In this document: positions 42,812 to 52,098 of the stretch, piece after piece
Layout: each line of letters opens with the position of its first letter
How positions within the stretch are numbered: the first letter of the stretch is position 1
Source: Rickettsiales bacterium
Lineage (GTDB): Bacteria > Pseudomonadota > Alphaproteobacteria > Rickettsiales > JAJNBL01
Direction: 5' to 3'
Length of the DNA: 64,000 bases
NCBI GenBank assembly: GCA_021156175.1
Contig: JAJNBL010000001.1
Location: 1-64,000 of the forward strand
The notes under the pieces: generated by a model
What the model saw: the letters and a program-made list of their open reading frames with translations, nothing else
The model's database searches: none
What the model was told of the DNA's origin: nothing
Made by a program: the position numbers and the translations under genes

Positions 42812-43797
42812 GCGACGCGGTTGATCGTCTCGCCACGCTTAAAAAACGCTTCGAGCTGCAATAAGCACTGACGAGTGATTTTTATTTGCGCCTCTTCCGT
42901 TGCATCCGCAATATGATGCGAGAGCAACATCGGCACATGAGAATATTCCTTAGCCAGGCGCACAAACGGCAGGATAAGATCCGGATCGCCATCCATCCCA
43001 AGTCCACCCACCTTCCCAGTCTTGAGTCCGTCTTCAAAAGCGATTGGATCAATCAACTGTGGCCGGGCGGTATCAATAATCACCGCTCCGTCTTTTATCT
43101 TCGCGATGAACTCCGCATTCACCATCCCTTGCGTCTGGGGAGTTAAAGGTACATGCAGTGAGATAATATCCGCCGTACCGATTGCCTCATCAAGTGTATT
43201 AGCCTGCCGAATCCCCAATGCCTTAACGCGCGGATCCTCAATTCTATCTCGGAAACTCGCGCTATAGGCCACCACATCCATCTCGAAAGCCTTTGCCCGC
43301 GCAGCTACCGCCTGCCCAATCGCACCGAGTCCAATCACCGCAAGCCGCTTGTCCGCAAGCTCATACCCCGCATACTGCATCGGTAACAATGCAAGCAATT
43401 CCTCTTCATCCGACTCCATCACATCCACATGCGCAAACACTGTTTTACGCTGTGCAACGAGCTCATAAATCAGGCCAAAGGTATATTCCGCGGTCGAAAC
43501 ACTGTTCTGACCGGGCGTATTTTCCACCACCACATTGTTGGTTTTCGCCATCTCCAGCGCGATAGAATTCACTCCCGCTCCACCGCGAATAATCAAGCGC
43601 AACGACTTTGCCTGCTCAATCGCTTTGGCCGTCACCTGTTTAGGACGAATAATGAGTGCTTCATAAGAAACAAGCGCGGATTCAATCTCGGAGATGCTAA
43701 TATCCGGCTGATAATTAATCGTATAATGTGGATTTTTCTCCTGCCAAGCACGGAGGGTAGGTTCATGGAGAGATTCTGCGATAAGTACAGAGGTCAT
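42808..43797 (-). CDS. D-isomer 2-hydroxyacid dehydrogenase (SerA-like)
   Basis: A 329-residue NAD-dependent dehydrogenase. The Rossmann motif is VIGLGAIGQAVAARAKAFEM, substrate-binding IIRGGAGVNSI, and the catalytic Arg, Glu and His are expected in DTARPQLID, near GMDGDPD and in LSHHIADATEEA. It has no C-terminal ACT domain, so it is shorter than full SerA. It could act as 3-phosphoglycerate dehydrogenase in serine synthesis or on another 2-hydroxyacid. It ends three bases from the proB start region on the same strand, so the two may be co-transcribed. Confidence 0.85.
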   Translation of the reverse strand: MTSVLIAESLHEPTLRAWQEKNPHYTINYQPDISISEIESALVSYEALIIRPKQVTAKAIEQAKSLRLIIRGGAGVNSIALEMAKTNNVVVENTPGQNSVSTAEYTFGLIYELVAQRKTVFAHVDVMESDEEELLALLPMQYAGYELADKRLAVIGLGAIGQAVAARAKAFEMDVVAYSASFRDRIEDPRVKALGIRQANTLDEAIGTADIISLHVPLTPQTQGMVNAEFIAKIKDGAVIIDTARPQLIDPIAFEDGLKTGKVGGLGMDGDPDLILPFVRLAKEYSHVPMLLSHHIADATEEAQIKITRQCLLQLEAFFKRGETINRVA

Positions 43798-43799
43798 GG

Positions 43800-44918
43800 T
43801 TAGTTAAATATCACCAGATTATCCCGATGGATCAGCTCCTGACGACCGGTGAATCCGAGTATCCCTTCAATCTCGGTACTCTTATGCCCGATAATTTTCA
43901 GCGCATCTTCAGAACTATAAGCCGAAAGCCCCTTGCCAAGTTCTTTGCCGGAAACATCTTGAATCAACACCGCATCACCACGTTGAAAACTCCCTTTCAC
44001 ATTCGTAACGCCCGCAGGAAGTAAGCTATTACCTTGCGACAGCGCCTTTGCTGCACCTGCATCCACCACCAATACACCCGTAGGCAGTAAAGTAGAAGCA
44101 ATCCAATGTTTCCGCGCCCCTTGCGGAGTCGCATGCGGCACAAACCATGTGCAGCGCGCGCCTTGTTCAAGCGCCTTGATCGGATGTTCGACTTCCCCGC
44201 GCGTAATGACCATGTAACATCCCGCACCCACCGCAATCTTCGCCGCCATGATCTTGGTGACCATCCCGCCAGTCCCCACACGAGAAGCAGAGCCTCCCGC
44301 CATTCCTTCAATTTTCGGTGTAATCACTTCCACCACAGAAATATGTTTCGCATCTTCATCCACATGCGGATTGGCCGTATAAAGCCCATCGATATCCGAT
44401 AACAGCACCAGCACATCAGCTTCTGCCATCTGCGCCACACGCGCCGCCAGACGGTCATTATCCCCGAAACGGAGCTCCATTGTGGCGACCGTATCATTCT
44501 CATTAATAATCGGAATGATGCCCTTATCGAGCAGCGTATCAATCGTCGCCCTTGCATTCAAATACCGCCTGCGGTTCTCCGAATCATCAATCGTCAAGAG
44601 CAGCTGTGCCGCCTTAAGGTTATGATGGGAAAGGTATTTCTGGTAATCCTGCATCAGCTCGACTTGGCCACATGCAGCTGCGGCCTGCTTCTCTTCTAAG
44701 CGCAAGGCCTTAAATGTCCCATTGCCCTCAATATGCTTACGCCCCAGCGCGACCGCACCGGAGGTCACAATAATTACTTCTTTGCCGGATTTGCGTAGGT
44801 CGGCGATGTCCTCGGCAAGGGTTTTGAGCCACTCGGAACGCAACGCCCCATTCTCCTTGGACACAAGGAGGGCGGAGCCGATTTTGATGACAATACGCTT
44901 AGCGTGAACGAGTTCCAT
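43800..44918 (-). CDS. proB: Glutamate 5-kinase
   Basis: A 372-residue enzyme of proline synthesis, phosphorylating glutamate. The kinase domain (1-260) has RIVIKIGSALLVSKENG, VTSGAVALGRKHI, INENDTVATMELRFGDND and GTGGMVTKIMAAKIA. The C-terminal PUA domain (about 280-360) has the pattern LPAGVTNVKGSFQRGDAVLI. Normal length. proA is not adjacent. It is divergent from bolA. Confidence 0.96.
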   Translation of the reverse strand: MELVHAKRIVIKIGSALLVSKENGALRSEWLKTLAEDIADLRKSGKEVIIVTSGAVALGRKHIEGNGTFKALRLEEKQAAAACGQVELMQDYQKYLSHHNLKAAQLLLTIDDSENRRRYLNARATIDTLLDKGIIPIINENDTVATMELRFGDNDRLAARVAQMAEADVLVLLSDIDGLYTANPHVDEDAKHISVVEVITPKIEGMAGGSASRVGTGGMVTKIMAAKIAVGAGCYMVITRGEVEHPIKALEQGARCTWFVPHATPQGARKHWIASTLLPTGVLVVDAGAAKALSQGNSLLPAGVTNVKGSFQRGDAVLIQDVSGKELGKGLSAYSSEDALKIIGHKSTEIEGILGFTGRQELIHRDNLVIFN

Positions 44919-44931
44919 AGGCTTAAATCTC

Positions 44932-44960
44932 TTTACCCCCTTGGTTTTATAAGGTATAAT
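44932..44960 (+). promoter_or_regulatory. Promoter of the bolA-grxD operon
   Basis: TTTACC (44932-44937) and TATAAT (44955-44960) stand 17 bases apart, followed by bolA 42 bases later. A perfect -10 and acceptable -35 make this a good sigma-70 candidate. Confidence 0.55.
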
Positions 44961-45001
44961 GCCCTTCCTTCGAAAAAGAAAGAAAAGAATACATCTCTAA
45001 T

Positions 45002-45238
45002 ATGGCACTTGACCGCGAAACCATTGAAACCATGATCCGCAAAGCCTTTCCTGATGCGACATTTGAGCTGGTTGCACTGGTAGATGACGACGATCATTAC
45101 GCACTGACCGTGACCAGCAATGCATTCAAAGGAAAAAATCGCATCGCCCAACATAAAATGGTCTATGCAGCATTAGACGGAAAAATGGGCGGGCAGTTGC
45201 ATGCCCTACAGGTAAAAACAGCAATCCCCAACGCATAA
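45002..45238 (+). CDS. bolA: BolA family protein
   Basis: A 78-residue protein: [40 protein letters not shown]-type sequence and [20 protein letters not shown] cover the whole BolA fold; the conserved His in HALQV is a cluster ligand in BolA-Grx complexes. It is of the short BolA2/IbaG kind. The next gene encodes its partner glutaredoxin, 16 bases on. Confidence 0.94.
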   Translation: MALDRETIETMIRKAFPDATFELVALVDDDDHYALTVTSNAFKGKNRIAQHKMVYAALDGKMGGQLHALQVKTAIPNA

Positions 45239-45254
45239 ATTTAAGGAGAACACC

Positions 45255-45572
45255 ATGACCAATATCAATGACTTCATCAGCACCGAAATCAAGAATAACG
45301 ACGTGGTCTTATTCATGAAAGGCAGCAAAGATTTTCCACAATGCGGCTTCTCTGCGCGCGTGGTAGGAATATTGCAAAAGCTGAATGTTGAGTTTAAAGA
45401 CATTAACGTACTGGCTGATCCAGCATTGCGCGATGGTATTAAAGTATTTTCCGACTGGCCAACCATCCCACAACTCTACATCAAACAAGAGTTTGTCGGC
45501 GGCTGTGATATCGTCAGCGAAATGTTCCAAACCGGTGAGTTGCAGGAACTGCTAGACGTTAAAGCAGCATAA
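45255..45572 (+). CDS. grxD: Monothiol glutaredoxin (Grx4/GrxD)
   Basis: A 105-residue thioredoxin-fold protein with the CGFS active site (Cys30), [40 protein letters not shown]. Monothiol glutaredoxins bind [2Fe-2S] clusters with glutathione and deliver them, often with BolA. AAGGAG lies before the ATG. Six bases separate it from ribE. Confidence 0.96.
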   Translation: MTNINDFISTEIKNNDVVLFMKGSKDFPQCGFSARVVGILQKLNVEFKDINVLADPALRDGIKVFSDWPTIPQLYIKQEFVGGCDIVSEMFQTGELQELLDVKAA

Positions 45573-45577
45573 CCTCT

Positions 45578-46177
45578 ATGTTTACCGGCATCATCACCCA
45601 TATCGGCACAGTGCGTGAGAAACGCCGCGATCCGGGCAAAGACACTCGTTTCGTGATTGAGACTTCCCTGCCCCTTCATGAGCTAAACATAGGTGCTTCG
45701 ATTGCTTGCTCCGGCGCCTGCATGACCTTAATCGAAAAAGGTGCGGATTGGTTTGCCATCGATGTATCCGACGAATCACTAAACTGTACCCATATGGGAA
45801 CATGGGAAAAAGGAACTGAGATTAATCTTGAGCGTTCCCTTCGGATGGGCGATGAGTTAGGAGGTCATATAGTCACCGGACATGTCGATGGATTGGCGGA
45901 ACTTGTTTCCCTTAGCACTGTCAATGGATCCCACGTACTGAAATTCTCAGCACCTCATGAGCTTAAACATTTTATCGCAGCCAAAGGCTCCGTTGCACTG
46001 GATGGAATTTCACTCACCGTCAACCGTATCGACGATAATCGCTTCTACATCAACATCATACCCCACACCTGGGAACATACCACCATGCATCGACTGAACG
46101 TGGGATCAAAGGTACATCTTGAAGCCGACATCCTGGCACGCTATGTTGTAAGGGCACGTGACGTGTTACCCGTATAA
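45578..46177 (+). CDS. ribE: Riboflavin synthase alpha chain
   Basis: A 199-residue enzyme with two lumazine-binding repeats: MFTGIITHIGTV to SIACSGACMTLIEKGADWFA, then ELGGHIVTGHVDGLAELVSL to SVALDGISLTVNRIDDNRFY. It converts two 6,7-dimethyl-8-ribityllumazines to riboflavin. No other rib gene and no FMN riboswitch is seen nearby, so it has separated from the usual rib cluster. Confidence 0.95.
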   Translation: MFTGIITHIGTVREKRRDPGKDTRFVIETSLPLHELNIGASIACSGACMTLIEKGADWFAIDVSDESLNCTHMGTWEKGTEINLERSLRMGDELGGHIVTGHVDGLAELVSLSTVNGSHVLKFSAPHELKHFIAAKGSVALDGISLTVNRIDDNRFYINIIPHTWEHTTMHRLNVGSKVHLEADILARYVVRARDVLPV

Positions 46178-46192
46178 CATTAGGAGAATTCC

Positions 46193-47134
46193 ATGCCATC
46201 GGATACGCCCGCCATCTCTCTTCGAGGCTTAAAAAAGCAGTATAAATCCAAAAATGGTGCCGTCAAAGAAGCGCTAAAAGGAATTGATCTCGATGTTCCC
46301 CGCGGCTCCTTTTTTGGATTACTCGGACCTAATGGCGCAGGGAAATCAACCCTTATCAACATATTAGCCGGCCTTTCGCTTAAAACTGAAGGCACCGCTG
46401 CCATTTGCGGACACGATATCGACACAGACACCCGCGCGGCACGTTTTGCCATTGGCGTCGTCCCTCAGGAATTGGTACTCGATCCCTTTTTCCCAGTATT
46501 TGAAGCGTTAGACAACCATGCGGGCTATTACGGCATTCCCAAAGCAAAACGCCGCACTCAAGAAATTATCGAAGCGGTAGGCCTCACCGAGCAATCGCGC
46601 ACGCCTGCACGCAGGCTTTCCGGCGGGATGAAACGCAGGCTCCTGGTCGCAAAAGCACTTGTCCATTCGCCAGAAGTATTGATCCTCGATGAACCCACTG
46701 CTGGCGTCGATGTAGAGCTTCGCGAGCAACTTTGGGCCTATGTCCGCAAACTCAATAAAGCCGGCACAACCGTGCTGCTCACCACCCATTATTTAGAGGA
46801 AGCACAGGAACTTTGCGACAGGATTGCGGTCATCCATCATGGTGAGTTAATCGTCCATGAAGACAAACAAAAACTCCTCAAACGCATTGACCGGAAAGAA
46901 GTGATTATTACGACTGCTGAGGAAATTCAAAGCATTCCCGATTCACTTAAAATCTTCGATGCAACCCTCCCCGATCCGCATCATTTAATTCTCACCTATC
47001 GGTCGACGCAAACCCCATTTGCTGCTATACTTCAGGCAATAGGCACGTCCGGCCTTGTGGTGAAAGATTTATCTACCCAAGAGCCTAATTTGGAAGAAGT
47101 TTTCCGGCATTTAACCAAGGCGAAAGCGGCGTAA
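46193..47134 (+). CDS. ABC-2-type transporter ATP-binding protein
   Basis: A 313-residue ATPase: Walker A LLGPNGAGKSTLIN, signature RLSGGMKRRLLVAKAL, Walker B VLILDEPTAGVD and TTHYLEEAQELC. It is of the YadG/CcmA-like exporter class. The permease that normally follows is absent; the next gene, one base later, is a sulfotransferase. It may serve a permease encoded elsewhere. Confidence 0.92.
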   Translation: MPSDTPAISLRGLKKQYKSKNGAVKEALKGIDLDVPRGSFFGLLGPNGAGKSTLINILAGLSLKTEGTAAICGHDIDTDTRAARFAIGVVPQELVLDPFFPVFEALDNHAGYYGIPKAKRRTQEIIEAVGLTEQSRTPARRLSGGMKRRLLVAKALVHSPEVLILDEPTAGVDVELREQLWAYVRKLNKAGTTVLLTTHYLEEAQELCDRIAVIHHGELIVHEDKQKLLKRIDRKEVIITTAEEIQSIPDSLKIFDATLPDPHHLILTYRSTQTPFAAILQAIGTSGLVVKDLSTQEPNLEEVFRHLTKAKAA

Positions 47135-47135
47135 C

Positions 47136-48098
47136 ATGCCCTCCACCCCCAAAACCCTTTTTATCTTAGGAATGCACCGCAGCGGAACTTCGGTCGCCGC
47201 GCGCATTTCCAATTTACTGGGAGCGGAGCTGGGCGAAGGGCTTGTCCCCGCCATTGCGGGAGATAATGACTTAGGATTCTGGGAATTACAGGATGTCGTG
47301 GATCTTAACGAATCTTTGCTCAAACATTTTGGCATTCACCATTTAAGCGTCGGCGAGCTCCCCAAAGGCTGGGAGAACGACCCAAGCATCGCTCATTACC
47401 GAGCATCTATCCAAGATATTGTTTCACGTGAAACGTCACGCTTTGCATTTTGGGGAACCAAAGACCCGCGCATCTGCCGCTTATTTCCCTTATGGGCAGA
47501 AGCAGTAAAAAACGTAGGCCGGGAACCCGTGATCCTTTACAGTGTCCGCCATCCCTACGAGGTTGCACTATCGTTAGAGCGAAGAAACGGTTTGCCACTA
47601 ACAACCGGATTCCTCCTGTGGCTGCTCTATAACCGCGAAGCAGAATATTACAGCCGCCCCTATCGCCGCTTTTTTGTGTACTATCCCGACGTGTTTGAAA
47701 ATTGGGAAAATATCTGGAAAGAGGCTTCTACGCGTCTGAATTTTAGTTGGTCAAAACCGCTGGAAACAATCCGCGAGGAAGTAAACACCTTCTTACGCCC
47801 GGAGTTACGCCGCAACAATACTGGAAAACTTTCAACTATCGAAGACACACTTCCTATGGCAGAACCGATTGCGAGGACCTTCGCACTCCTCGAATCCGCC
47901 TGCCAGACGCAAAGATGCGATACAGCAACCCTCGATACCATATGGCGTGAGACCCAATCGCTGCTTGAGCCTCTGCAATTAGAATACCAAAAACATCGCG
48001 CACAAAATATGCTGCTCCGCCGCGAATTACATACTCTTCATCATGCCACCACCTTACGCCTGGCGCGCTATATGGGACGATTACTGGGAAGAAAATAA
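47136..48098 (+). CDS. Sulfotransferase family protein
   Basis: A 320-residue protein with the PAPS 5'-phosphosulfate loop LGMHRSGTSVAARI (residues 11-24) and the 3'-phosphate region VILYSVRHPYEVALSLERR. This family sulfates carbohydrates or lipids, or in related forms acts on cell-surface glycans. The C-terminal 40 residues form a helix (MLLRRELHTLHHATTLRLAR) also seen, in similar form, at the end of the neighbouring glycosyltransferase. One base separates it from the ABC gene and two from the glycosyltransferase, so the three are co-expressed. Confidence 0.85.
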   Translation: MPSTPKTLFILGMHRSGTSVAARISNLLGAELGEGLVPAIAGDNDLGFWELQDVVDLNESLLKHFGIHHLSVGELPKGWENDPSIAHYRASIQDIVSRETSRFAFWGTKDPRICRLFPLWAEAVKNVGREPVILYSVRHPYEVALSLERRNGLPLTTGFLLWLLYNREAEYYSRPYRRFFVYYPDVFENWENIWKEASTRLNFSWSKPLETIREEVNTFLRPELRRNNTGKLSTIEDTLPMAEPIARTFALLESACQTQRCDTATLDTIWRETQSLLEPLQLEYQKHRAQNMLLRRELHTLHHATTLRLARYMGRLLGRK

Positions 48099-48100
48099 CT

Positions 48101-49567
48101 ATGCCACGGTCCATTCTTCTGGTTACAAGCGATTTCGCAGGACTCACAAAAAACGGCGGCATTGGCACAGCTTTTTATCATTTAGCCTTGCTCCTAGCTT
48201 CGCATAAATACAACGTCACCGTACTCTACACCCACGGAAGCTGGGTTGAACAAGGCGATAAATCCTTTGAGAATTGGCAATCGGAATATCAGGAACAAGG
48301 GATTACTGTGATTCCTTTGCCATTCAAAGCCAAAGATGATGGACTTTCCTCCACCGTCTCCACTTCCCTTCGCATCTGCGAATGGATAAAAGAACATGAA
48401 CGTTTTGACTGCATCCATTTCCACGATTGGCAAGGCCTGGGCTTCTTTACGTTACTCGCCAAGCAACAAGGAATGCTTTCAAGAAATACGCCAATCATTA
48501 TCCAATCCCACAGCCCCACTTTCTGGCATCGCCTCAACAATGGTGATCCGATTGATAGCGTTGAACTTTTGCAAATAAATTATATGGAACGGATGGCGGT
48601 GGCCTATGCCGACCACATCATTTCGCCAAGCGCTTATATGCTCCGCTGGTATCAGGAACAGGGCTGGGAAACCAAAGCCGAACAGCATGTTATCCCGAAC
48701 AATTTGTCGCTTAATGCAAACTCGCATGTGGCTTCCTCGACTTCCCAACCGATTACCAATATTGTCTTCTTCGGACGCCAGGAACTGCGCAAAGGTTTGG
48801 GTATTTTCTGCGATGCCATTGAGATGCTCGCATACGAATCCCCAGAACTTCTAACGGGCCAGAAAATTACCTTTCTCGGCAAAGCTTCCACCGTTCACAA
48901 TGAAGTATCGACACACTATATCGCGCAACGCATGAAACACATCGATGTTCCTTTCGATATCCAAGGAAATTTCAATACCCATGAAGCGATTGCCTATTTA
49001 CAAACACCCGGCACACTGGCCGTTGTTGCATCTTTGCTCGAGAATTCCCCCTATGTAGTAATGGAAGTGCTGGCATATGGGATTCCTGCGATAGTGAGCG
49101 CCAGCGGAGGCACGGAAGAATTGATCGCGCCCGAATCCCCCGCTATCACCTTCCAACCGAATGCAGAAGCCCTCGCTGCTCGGCTTAAAGAAACGCTGAC
49201 ACGCGGCGCTATGTGCGGAACACTTGCCCATTCACTTGACGAGATTAAGGCAAAGTGGCTGGATTTCCATAATGTTATCCCCCAAGCAACGTCGAATAAC
49301 GCTGCAGCCACTTTTAACTCCAAAGCACTCGTGAAACACACTCCGCTTGGCGATAGCACCCAAGCTCCTGATGCCTTATTCTTTGATACAGAACTCCGCA
49401 AAATCTTCACGGAAGGATTACTCAAACGCATGCTAAACTTAAGCTTAGTCAATGAAGGGCTTGGGCAGGAGAACATGACACTCCGCCGCGCGCTTAGCGA
49501 AACACTCCATTCGACTTCCTGGAAAGTCACGAAACCACTGAGAGTGCTGAAGAAGTGGGTGGGGTAA
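48101..49567 (+). CDS. GT4-type glycosyltransferase
   Basis: A 488-residue GT-B enzyme. The N-terminal domain begins SILLVTSDFAGLTKNGGIGT; the C-terminal domain has VFFGRQELRKGLGIFCDAIE and the nucleotide-sugar E-x7-E region ENSPYVVMEVLAYGIPAIVS. The final 60 residues end TLRRALSETLHSTSWKVTKP, a segment often found at the end of polysaccharide-linked glycosyltransferases. With the sulfotransferase it may build a sulfated surface glycan; the acceptor is unknown. Confidence 0.88.
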   Translation: MPRSILLVTSDFAGLTKNGGIGTAFYHLALLLASHKYNVTVLYTHGSWVEQGDKSFENWQSEYQEQGITVIPLPFKAKDDGLSSTVSTSLRICEWIKEHERFDCIHFHDWQGLGFFTLLAKQQGMLSRNTPIIIQSHSPTFWHRLNNGDPIDSVELLQINYMERMAVAYADHIISPSAYMLRWYQEQGWETKAEQHVIPNNLSLNANSHVASSTSQPITNIVFFGRQELRKGLGIFCDAIEMLAYESPELLTGQKITFLGKASTVHNEVSTHYIAQRMKHIDVPFDIQGNFNTHEAIAYLQTPGTLAVVASLLENSPYVVMEVLAYGIPAIVSASGGTEELIAPESPAITFQPNAEALAARLKETLTRGAMCGTLAHSLDEIKAKWLDFHNVIPQATSNNAAATFNSKALVKHTPLGDSTQAPDALFFDTELRKIFTEGLLKRMLNLSLVNEGLGQENMTLRRALSETLHSTSWKVTKPLRVLKKWVG

Positions 49568-49578
49568 AAAGGTGTATT

Positions 49579-50976
49579 CTAATAAACTGTATTTCCAACA
49601 ATAAATTCTATATTCCGGTACAAATACTGAGCTTTTGAAATATTAAGATCATTTGTTAATCTAAGAGTCTTTTCAAATATTTTCTTATTCTTCTGCTCTT
49701 GTTCAGTTAATGGCTGCTGATTGTTTAGTTTATTATTTAATTGAAAGAGTTCACCATCTATTCTAGATAAATCCAATTCTCCTCCGAAAATCACCGAAGC
49801 AAGGAAGTCATTCCTTGTGTTTTCGCTATTAAATACAATATCAAAACTTTCTAACCCTTCTAAGTACTGTACAATCTTTTCACCCTGAGAAAGCTTGGTA
49901 CCATACTCTAGATATAGGTCCTTCTTTTTATCTCGAAGAATCAATAAAAGTACCAACAATTCTGGAAAAAAATTTTCTCCATTCTTAAGACGGACAATTA
50001 GATTCAAATGAGTCATATACTGATCAATTTCTCTCAGTGAGAGATTGAATAGCTTAGAAAATTGTATCATTGCCGTCCGTAATACAGCTCCTCCTCTCGA
50101 AATATAACGGTTATCTTGAAGTATGTCGTTAAGTGACCGTCCTTTGTACAAATTATCCACAAATTTCCCAACTTCACTGATTGCTGGAGAAGGTAATTTA
50201 AATTCCCAATCCACAAATTTTCGTAAGTAGTTATCGCCATCTGTGCCTTGCCCATACACAGCCCTGATAGAAGAAACCATTTGATCTTTGTCCATTCCCA
50301 ACACAAACACATAATTTTCTATATCGAAAAAGTGCTTTATCACTTCCAACAATTCTATTGCGTATGTTGGACGGCACCGGTCTAGTTCATCAATGATGAT
50401 AATAACAGGATAGCCAGATTCTTCTTTAAGCTTTTCCCCAAGCTCTCCCACTCTAACTTTAAACTCTTTTATTCTTGACTGTAACAATTTGTATGCTTCA
50501 TAGCGTTCATCTCGTACCGTTTCTGCCACGGCAAGAAAATCTTTGACAGTTTCAGAATTAACCACCCCAAAAGTAGCAGTCGAAAGTAATGAACCTACTA
50601 CGTTTGCCGCAACTCCTATTAACAAACCTTTCCCAGCTTCGCGTGCACTTTTACGAGCTTCTTCTTCCCCTCCTAGAATGGAGTCTTCTAAAGCTAAGAG
50701 GAAAGCCATCAACGGATCATTAGCATGATCTGTTTCCCATGCATTGAAATGAATGACATTTGCTTTTTTCTCAGATTTTTCTTGAAGCTTCTCCTGAAGC
50801 TGATTGAGAAAAAAAGTCTTTCCCGACCCGAATGAACCTTCAATACCAATTACAAATGGCTGGGTGATAGATGAAATGATAGTTGTGAGTTTTTCTGCAA
50901 CTATTTCACGTCCTAATAGGTCATTCCCATCGTCTTTTTTCTTTTGTAGGAAACTTACCATTTCTAGAGCCCGCAT
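49579..50976 (-). CDS. KAP-family P-loop NTPase
   Basis: A 465-residue NTPase of the STAND-related KAP group: Walker A GSFGSGKT (47-54), HFNAWETDHANDPLMAFLLA, Walker B VIIIIDELDRCRP (191-203) and FFDIENYVFVLGMDKDQM. A hydrophobic insertion at about 115-140 (GLLIGVAANVVGSLLSTATF) is the membrane hairpin typical of the family. Its coding DNA is visibly more AT-rich than the flanking genes and its neighbours are unrelated, suggesting transfer. KAP NTPases occur in eukaryotic signalling and in bacterial mobile or defence settings; its role here is open. Confidence 0.9.
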   Translation of the reverse strand: MRALEMVSFLQKKKDDGNDLLGREIVAEKLTTIISSITQPFVIGIEGSFGSGKTFFLNQLQEKLQEKSEKKANVIHFNAWETDHANDPLMAFLLALEDSILGGEEEARKSAREAGKGLLIGVAANVVGSLLSTATFGVVNSETVKDFLAVAETVRDERYEAYKLLQSRIKEFKVRVGELGEKLKEESGYPVIIIIDELDRCRPTYAIELLEVIKHFFDIENYVFVLGMDKDQMVSSIRAVYGQGTDGDNYLRKFVDWEFKLPSPAISEVGKFVDNLYKGRSLNDILQDNRYISRGGAVLRTAMIQFSKLFNLSLREIDQYMTHLNLIVRLKNGENFFPELLVLLLILRDKKKDLYLEYGTKLSQGEKIVQYLEGLESFDIVFNSENTRNDFLASVIFGGELDLSRIDGELFQLNNKLNNQQPLTEQEQKNKKIFEKTLRLTNDLNISKAQYLYRNIEFIVGNTVY

Positions 50977-51013
50977 GGTTTGGAAATTTAAGAAGATGCT
51001 GGAGCGAAAACAT

Positions 51014-51077
51014 CAGGTTTTCGAGCACCGCAATGAGCGTACATTTAGTACGTGACATGAGGAGCGGAGAAAATCTG
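51014..51077. repeat. Hairpin intergenic repeat, copy 1 (downstream of nrdB)
   Basis: CAGGTTTTC (51014-51022) pairs with GAAAATCTG (51069-51077) except at one base, and inside it CGTAC (51038-51042) and GTACG (51048-51052) form a five-base stem around ATTTA. GCTGCAAA on the minus strand (51080-51088) follows the nrdB stop. Copy 2 at 57810-57877 has the same plan. It begins 27 bases past the nrdB stop and may act as a terminator or mobile palindromic element. Confidence 0.7.
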
Positions 51078-51104
51078 ACGTTTGCAGCCCAGTAGAGCTT
51101 AAAT

Positions 51105-52064
51105 CTAAGCGAAGGCCTCTTCCCAGGTGCCTTTCGTGGCCGCTTTTGAGTACTCGGTAACCCGGTTCTCAAAGAAGTTTGTATGCTCGGCACCATTCAA
51201 GATTTCATCCAGCCATGGCAGCGGATTGCGCTCCACGTGGAAGATCGGATTCAAGCCCAGTTGTTTTAAGCGGCGATCACCGATAAAACGAATATATTGC
51301 TTCACACCGGTCGATGTCATCCCTTGGATATCGCCTAAGCCAAAGGCCAAATCGATAAACGCATCTTCGTGCTCAACAATCGTTTTGCAAGCATCATAAA
51401 GACGATTATGGAGTTTTTCATCCCACACTTCTGGGTTCTCATTCACAAAGGTACGGAACAAGCGAATGATGGAATTGGTGTGCAGCGTCTCATCGCGAAC
51501 CGACCAGGTGACGATCTGCCCCATCCCTTTCATCTTCCCAAAGCGCTGGAAGTTAAGAAGAATCGCAAAACTTGCAAATAACTGTAATCCTTCAGTAAAC
51601 CCACCGAATACGGCAAGCGTCGTAGCAATATCGTGTTTCGTCTCGACGCCAAATTGCTGCATATAGTCATACTTATCCTTCATTTCCTTGTATTTCATGA
51701 AGGCTTGGTATTCGGTTTCCGGCATCCCGATCGTATCGAGCAAGTGCGAATAAGCCGCAATATGGATCGTCTCCATATTCGAAAAGGCCGCGAGCATCAT
51801 CTGCACTTCCGTTGGTTGGAATACGCGCGAATAATGGCGCATATAGCAGTTATTCACCTCAATATCCGCTTGCGTAAAGAAGCGGAAAATCTGGGTAAGC
51901 AGGTAACGTTCACCATCAGAAAGTGTTTGTTTCCAATCCTTTACATCGTCCGCGAGCGGGACTTCTTCGGGCAACCAATGGATCACCTGCTGGGTATGCC
52001 ATGCATCATAGGCCCATGGATAGGAAAAAGGCTTATAGACTGGGTTTGCTTTGAGTAGTGACAT
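51105..52064 (-). CDS. nrdB: Class I ribonucleotide reductase beta subunit
   Basis: A 319-residue di-iron protein generating the tyrosyl radical. Ligand regions are FRFFTQADIEVNNCYMRHYS, MLAAFSNMETIHIAAYSHLL and SVRDETLHTNSIIRLFRTFV, IVEHEDAFIDLAFG. The C-terminus (EEAFA) would dock on NrdA. It follows nrdA by 34 bases in the same operon. It is of the alphaproteobacterial class Ia type. Confidence 0.95.
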   Translation of the reverse strand: MSLLKANPVYKPFSYPWAYDAWHTQQVIHWLPEEVPLADDVKDWKQTLSDGERYLLTQIFRFFTQADIEVNNCYMRHYSRVFQPTEVQMMLAAFSNMETIHIAAYSHLLDTIGMPETEYQAFMKYKEMKDKYDYMQQFGVETKHDIATTLAVFGGFTEGLQLFASFAILLNFQRFGKMKGMGQIVTWSVRDETLHTNSIIRLFRTFVNENPEVWDEKLHNRLYDACKTIVEHEDAFIDLAFGLGDIQGMTSTGVKQYIRFIGDRRLKQLGLNPIFHVERNPLPWLDEILNGAEHTNFFENRVTEYSKAATKGTWEEAFA

Positions 52065-52098
52065 ACGCTATCTGCTCCGCTTTTTTTATGTATTTATA

